64,000 nucleotides of DNA from Oidiodendron maius Zn (taxonomy: Eukaryota; Ascomycota; Leotiomycetes; Myxotrichaceae), in NCBI GenBank assembly GCA_000827325.1, contig KN832880.1, forward strand, positions 972,803 to 1,036,802, given 5' to 3'. Each line of letters begins with the position of its first letter. Position 1 is the first letter of the stretch. A program made the translations under genes and the position numbers. Below are positions 60,464 to 64,000 of this stretch, in pieces. The notes beneath the pieces were generated by a model. It saw only the letters and a list, made by a program, of their open reading frames with translations. It was not told the DNA's origin and did no database searches.

Positions 60464-61915
60464 ATGGATAGCCATCCAGTCTCCAAAACCTTACTCCCTG
60501 ACAGTCCAGCGTCAAGCCAATTCACGGCCTGGCTAAATGCTTTCAATACTCCTGATCCGGAGGCTCTCCGCGCCTATCACAAGGAGTATTTCCCTTATGA
60601 TGTTGCGAGCTTTGACGTGAAGAGCATTGACCAAGAGACGGCTCTCTTGCAAGCTACAGGTGGCTTCGATATTATTGATGTTCTCAAATTGCCGGATTCA
60701 GACGAGAAATTCATCAAGAGCTCTCTGCATGTCATCATGCAGGAGAGGAAACGCAAAATGTACGCCCGCGCCTTGATACAGGTCGACCCACATGTGGACG
60801 GTAATCCGGTTACAAAATTCGATATCAATCCCACTAATACACCGATCAAATACGTTCCAGACAATCGAAAGAAAGAGTACCAGCGAGCTCTTCGAACATT
60901 AACGCCTGAGCTGAGGCGCGCAATTGTTAGAGATATCTCTACTGTCGTCCATAACCAGTATATATTTCCTGATATCGGCGAGAAGATGATCCGTGATCTT
61001 AATGCCAAGGCCGAGGATGGTGGAGAATATAAAGATTACCAAGATGCTGAGTTATTTGCTCAAAGGTTGACATCAGACATGCAGGCCGTTAGTCGGGACA
61101 TGCATATTCGGGTCCTTGTTCGGGAGCCTCCTCCCCCTGGCAATGGGGGAGATAAAAATGATGCGAAGACACCAAAAGAAGTGTTCGATGTTGTCCGGAA
61201 GAGCAATTTCGGTTTTGGTGACACATCTATAGAATCCATTGGGGACAAGAAGATTGGATTTCTTCCTATTCACGGCTTTGTGCCATCAGGCCCCAAGTAT
61301 GCATCCGACTTCGCCGCAGTGCGTGAGGCAATAAGCGATATATTGACAAAATTGGCTCATACCGATGCCCTGCTAATTGACTTACGCACGAATCGTGGTG
61401 GGCACCCGGACACAGTAGCGTTTATACTCTCCTACCTCCTTGATGATGGTCCTGTTCATCTCCTCGACATGGTTGATCGTAATGGAAGTATCAAGAACAC
61501 ATTCTCTACACTCCCTGTCTCCGACTTGCCAAAGGGCGCTCTACGTTTCGGCGGGTTGAAGCCTTTATTTGTCCTCACGAGTAAGAGCACAATCTCGGGT
61601 GGTGAAGATATGGCATATGGTCTGCAGGCGTTTGGACGGGCAAATGCTGTTATCGGCGAGGATCCGACTACGGCCGGGGCTGCAAACCCAGTCATGAATC
61701 CCAAATTCATTTGCGAGGAGGAGTTTGGGGAGGGATGGTGGTTTGTTGGTGTCCCGGATATGAGACCAGTTCAAAGTATCACGGGTCGGAACTGGGAAGG
61801 AGTCGGGGTAAAGAGTGATATTGTAGTGAGTGAGGGGCAAGGGAATGCGAAGGACCTAGGAAGGAGGATGGCGCTCGAGGAATTAGGTGTGAAGAATGGC
61901 TCCGTAGGAACCTAG
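60464..61915 (+). CDS. peptidase S41 (tail-specific protease/IRBP-like) family protein
   Basis: This is one intronless frame of 483 residues with an ATG start. There is no signal peptide or membrane segment. The C-terminal half is an S41 domain: LSPELR-like helix (LTPELRRAIVRDI), KIGFLPIHGF, DALLIDLRTNRGGHPDTVAFILSYL, and LTSKSTISGGEDMAYGLQ, where Ser378 fits the catalytic serine, followed by GEDPTTAGAANP. The first 150 residues are a separate unrecognised domain with a helix-rich start. Homologous folds are common in bacteria; in fungi they are sporadic, and the lack of introns fits horizontal origin. The lack of a leader suggests a cytosolic role, possibly processing peptides or acting on a non-peptide substrate. 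Confidence 0.88.
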   Translation: MDSHPVSKTLLPDSPASSQFTAWLNAFNTPDPEALRAYHKEYFPYDVASFDVKSIDQETALLQATGGFDIIDVLKLPDSDEKFIKSSLHVIMQERKRKMYARALIQVDPHVDGNPVTKFDINPTNTPIKYVPDNRKKEYQRALRTLTPELRRAIVRDISTVVHNQYIFPDIGEKMIRDLNAKAEDGGEYKDYQDAELFAQRLTSDMQAVSRDMHIRVLVREPPPPGNGGDKNDAKTPKEVFDVVRKSNFGFGDTSIESIGDKKIGFLPIHGFVPSGPKYASDFAAVREAISDILTKLAHTDALLIDLRTNRGGHPDTVAFILSYLLDDGPVHLLDMVDRNGSIKNTFSTLPVSDLPKGALRFGGLKPLFVLTSKSTISGGEDMAYGLQAFGRANAVIGEDPTTAGAANPVMNPKFICEEEFGEGWWFVGVPDMRPVQSITGRNWEGVGVKSDIVVSEGQGNAKDLGRRMALEELGVKNGSVGT

Positions 61916-62304
61916 GAATTATATTATAAGAGAGGTCTTAGGCTTAGTATATACCGAGTATAATCGTTCGGTTACTAGAAATTTTCTATAGTCCGCACCG
62001 TCCTACTCAAAATTCGTCCTCCAAATTAAAGAAAACTTTTGTTCTTCAATGCGACAAACAGATCCGAGATCTGACAGGGAGTCAGTTACACTACCTACCT
62101 ATTTGGATCGGTAATCCAATCTTCCAGCATGGGACTCCGTTGGATGAGTAAGCATTGTTCAGAAATGGTGAGCCAACAGAGCTAATCTCGCTAGACCCAC
62201 CAAGATATTTATCGCTCAACTGAACAGATAACAAGCTTTGGACTTGTCGGACACGCCATTCCTCTGACTCTTCTCGGGCTTTCGATTTTTATATTTTATC
62301 CATA
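61916..62304. other. intergenic, nothing recognised
   Basis: Short spacer between two same-direction genes. No coding signal was seen. Confidence 0.5.
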
Positions 62305-62742
62305 ATGGCGCTCACCATCCAACAACAGGAGTCATGGCAGCTCGCCCTTGTCAGTCTGTTCATCTTGTCTCTCTCGACCCTACTCTGTCAAGCACTCCTT
62401 AGAGCTCCCGACCAGGAGCCCGGCACCCAGCCCTCAAGAGACAAAGAATTTTTTACTGCCTTGGGTCTTTTTGTACTCCTCTTGCTTTGGATTGGAGCGT
62501 TTCTGGGTTGGATTCTGTGCCTCGGTGCAGTATCGGGAAGTTCAAGGAACGTAGCTCTGCTGTATGGGGTTACGGCAGCGAATGGGGGGGTGGTTTATCT
62601 GTTGACAAGGAAACAAGAGGGGTCAGCTACTTTGCAGTCTTATATTTCTGCTATGTTCTGGCCTATGTATTTAGGCATGATGTTAGGGACTATCATGGCC
62701 GTCGCACCAGAGATAGCTATCTCAAAGATGTGGGGCGCTTAG
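62305..62742 (+). CDS. small four-helix membrane protein, unrecognised
   Basis: The frame encodes 145 residues from an ATG. Four hydrophobic segments are clear, at about residues 13-31, 49-76, 82-100 and 115-133, with a charged loop (RAPDQEPGTQPSRDKE) between the first two. No family was recognised. The length and even spacing of the helices make it more likely real than chance. Confidence 0.6.
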   Translation: MALTIQQQESWQLALVSLFILSLSTLLCQALLRAPDQEPGTQPSRDKEFFTALGLFVLLLLWIGAFLGWILCLGAVSGSSRNVALLYGVTAANGGVVYLLTRKQEGSATLQSYISAMFWPMYLGMMLGTIMAVAPEIAISKMWGA

Positions 62743-63167
62743 CGGAGCGGTTTTGTGAAAATCGACAAAGTTGCGGGTTGAGAACTGCCTCTTGATAATT
62801 GAAACCGGATTTGATTTGACTCGAGGGCAAATTGCTAAAGCAGTCTGTGACTGGCCTTCGAGGATGGCGGTATAGTACTTAGTAACAGTGGCCAATCCCA
62901 GCTCCAGAGAAGGGCCAAGAGAACACACTCTTTACACTAATAGTATTACAGCCATCTATATAGTATTATGAGTCTTAAAGGATGTTTTGCCATTCAAAGC
63001 CCCCTGGAACTTTAGCCTGTCTATATGGCTGTATCTCATGGTTTAAGATGAGCATATGAAGTTGTGGAGTAGGTGATAGTGATACGGGAAGCCATGGCCA
63101 AAAGTAGTAAAAACAAAATTAAAAAGATTAGACAAATTCTTGTCCTGAGTAATGCTTTTATAGAACT
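62743..63167. other. intergenic, nothing recognised
   Basis: Spacer between convergent genes. No coding signal was seen. Confidence 0.5.
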
Positions 63168-64000
63168 TCACACCGTGGCACAAAGACCCAGATCTGCCAG
63201 TAGATCTCCCGCAGTCACATCGATTCCCCCAGCGTCGTTGTCCTCAATGCCAAAGAGGACAAATAGAACGTCGTCAATGAACCCGTGGTATCCCAAGCCA
63301 ATTTTCTTCCAGCTTACTGATGTGATATAAAACATCTGCGTCTGATCTAAGGTCTTGCCATCTTCGGGCGTCCTCCATTCGCCCGGCTTGCCGCGTCCGC
63401 TAATCCAGAAGGGCTTTGTTGAGATCCCGTGAATGGCAAAGGGTGGATGTTGCTGGAAGAGCGTCACGTAAGGCTCGTAAATACAATGTTCCTCGTAAAA
63501 TTTCTTAACTTGAAAGATTGTTAGGATAAACGTGTTAGAGTCGTCTGGCTTGCATGCTGGGTCAGCTCGTTTACAAAGCGTGATTGAGATGGAGTTCGTC
63601 GCCTGGTGTACTCGTTCTGCACTTGAGGGAAGCTTGGGCATATATTTCGCCATGCATGCATTATCATTTGCAGCCGCCTGTGGTGCGAGATCAGGCCCAA
63701 CGGAGCCATCCTTCGATAGCTGGGCGAACATACGCTTTGGAGAGATGTCATGGTGCGCATAGAAATTCTCATCTTTATCCCAGAAGATAAAGAAATTCTT
63801 CTCAAAACTGCCGTAATTCCCATCAGGGCGCTGGATCTCCGTTGGATTCCTAAACAATTCTGGGTCAAAAAATTCAAAGGGCCACTCCGTCAGAACTCTA
63901 AAGTCCTGGATCCAGAGACCTAAACAGGTGTATTGGGAGAGCGATCCATATATGGCCCATGGAACTCCCGTCGGTCCGTAAAAGATACGGGCATCGCGGG
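63168..64000 (-). CDS. unrecognised gene cut by the right edge (C-terminal 277 codons)
   Basis: The minus-strand frame is open from the window edge to a stop at 63168. It reads ARIFYGPTGVPWAIYGSLSQ, LGLWIQDFRVLTEWPFEFFD, GSFEKNFFIFWDKDENFYAHHD, PFAIHGISTKPFWISGRG and, near the end, MFYITSVSWKKIGLGYHGFIDD and DDVLFVLFGIED. This pattern of Trp/Tyr-rich strand pairs resembles the repeating blades of a propeller-type sugar-active protein, but I cannot name the family. The start and any signal peptide lie outside the window. Confidence 0.7.
   Translation of the reverse strand, partial: RDARIFYGPTGVPWAIYGSLSQYTCLGLWIQDFRVLTEWPFEFFDPELFRNPTEIQRPDGNYGSFEKNFFIFWDKDENFYAHHDISPKRMFAQLSKDGSVGPDLAPQAAANDNACMAKYMPKLPSSAERVHQATNSISITLCKRADPACKPDDSNTFILTIFQVKKFYEEHCIYEPYVTLFQQHPPFAIHGISTKPFWISGRGKPGEWRTPEDGKTLDQTQMFYITSVSWKKIGLGYHGFIDDVLFVLFGIEDNDAGGIDVTAGDLLADLGLCATV

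Overview
The window is nuclear DNA from a filamentous ascomycete (Pezizomycotina). Coding exons are broken by short introns of about 45-120 nt with GT...CTAAC/CTGAC...AG signals. The gene families are typical of these fungi: Zn2Cys6 regulators, HET-domain genes, CBM1-tagged GH5 cellulases, an NLR relic and a BBE-like flavoenzyme. No rRNA, tRNA or CRISPR was found. Exon models were built by hand from splice signals, reading phase and family conservation. Where exon phases are given, the exon lengths sum to whole codons.

0-11 kb: a cis-CaaD-like tautomerase, a possible small secreted protein, and a secreted BBE-like FAD oxidase whose third exon lacks an AG acceptor and whose downstream flank carries a degraded copy of part of an exon. 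Then come a fold-back/MITE-like element and a GH5-linker-CBM1 endoglucanase.

12-27 kb: a possible galactoside-utilisation cluster. A GH2 beta-galactosidase is divergent from a Zn2Cys6 regulator, and a Lac12-like sugar permease and a second regulator (Fungal_trans_2 type) follow on the minus strand. A HET-domain gene lies inside the group. The second regulator's zinc-cluster is assembled from 13-nt and 10-nt microexons.

28-35 kb: an immunity/allorecognition-like region. It holds an NLR pseudogene, an alpha/beta-hydrolase of the SesB/NLR-partner type, and a very large unrecognised ORF (1060 codons) that has no start codon of its own and probably joins the hydrolase.

36-46 kb: a TAXI-type solute-binding-like gene, a Zn2Cys6 regulator, a DUF1772 (anthrone-oxygenase-like) gene, a questin-oxidase-like gene and an AvfA-like NAD(P)-binding gene with a frameshift. 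These are the tailoring families of anthraquinone/aflatoxin-type pathways, but no polyketide synthase is in the window. A hAT-like transposon relic sits inside this group.

47-64 kb: a second GH5-CBM1 endoglucanase, a GNAT acetyltransferase, a flavin monooxygenase pseudogene, a second HET gene, a fourth Zn2Cys6 regulator (with a GC-AG intron) divergent from a FAD monooxygenase, an S41-family protease, a small membrane protein, and an unrecognised gene cut by the right edge.
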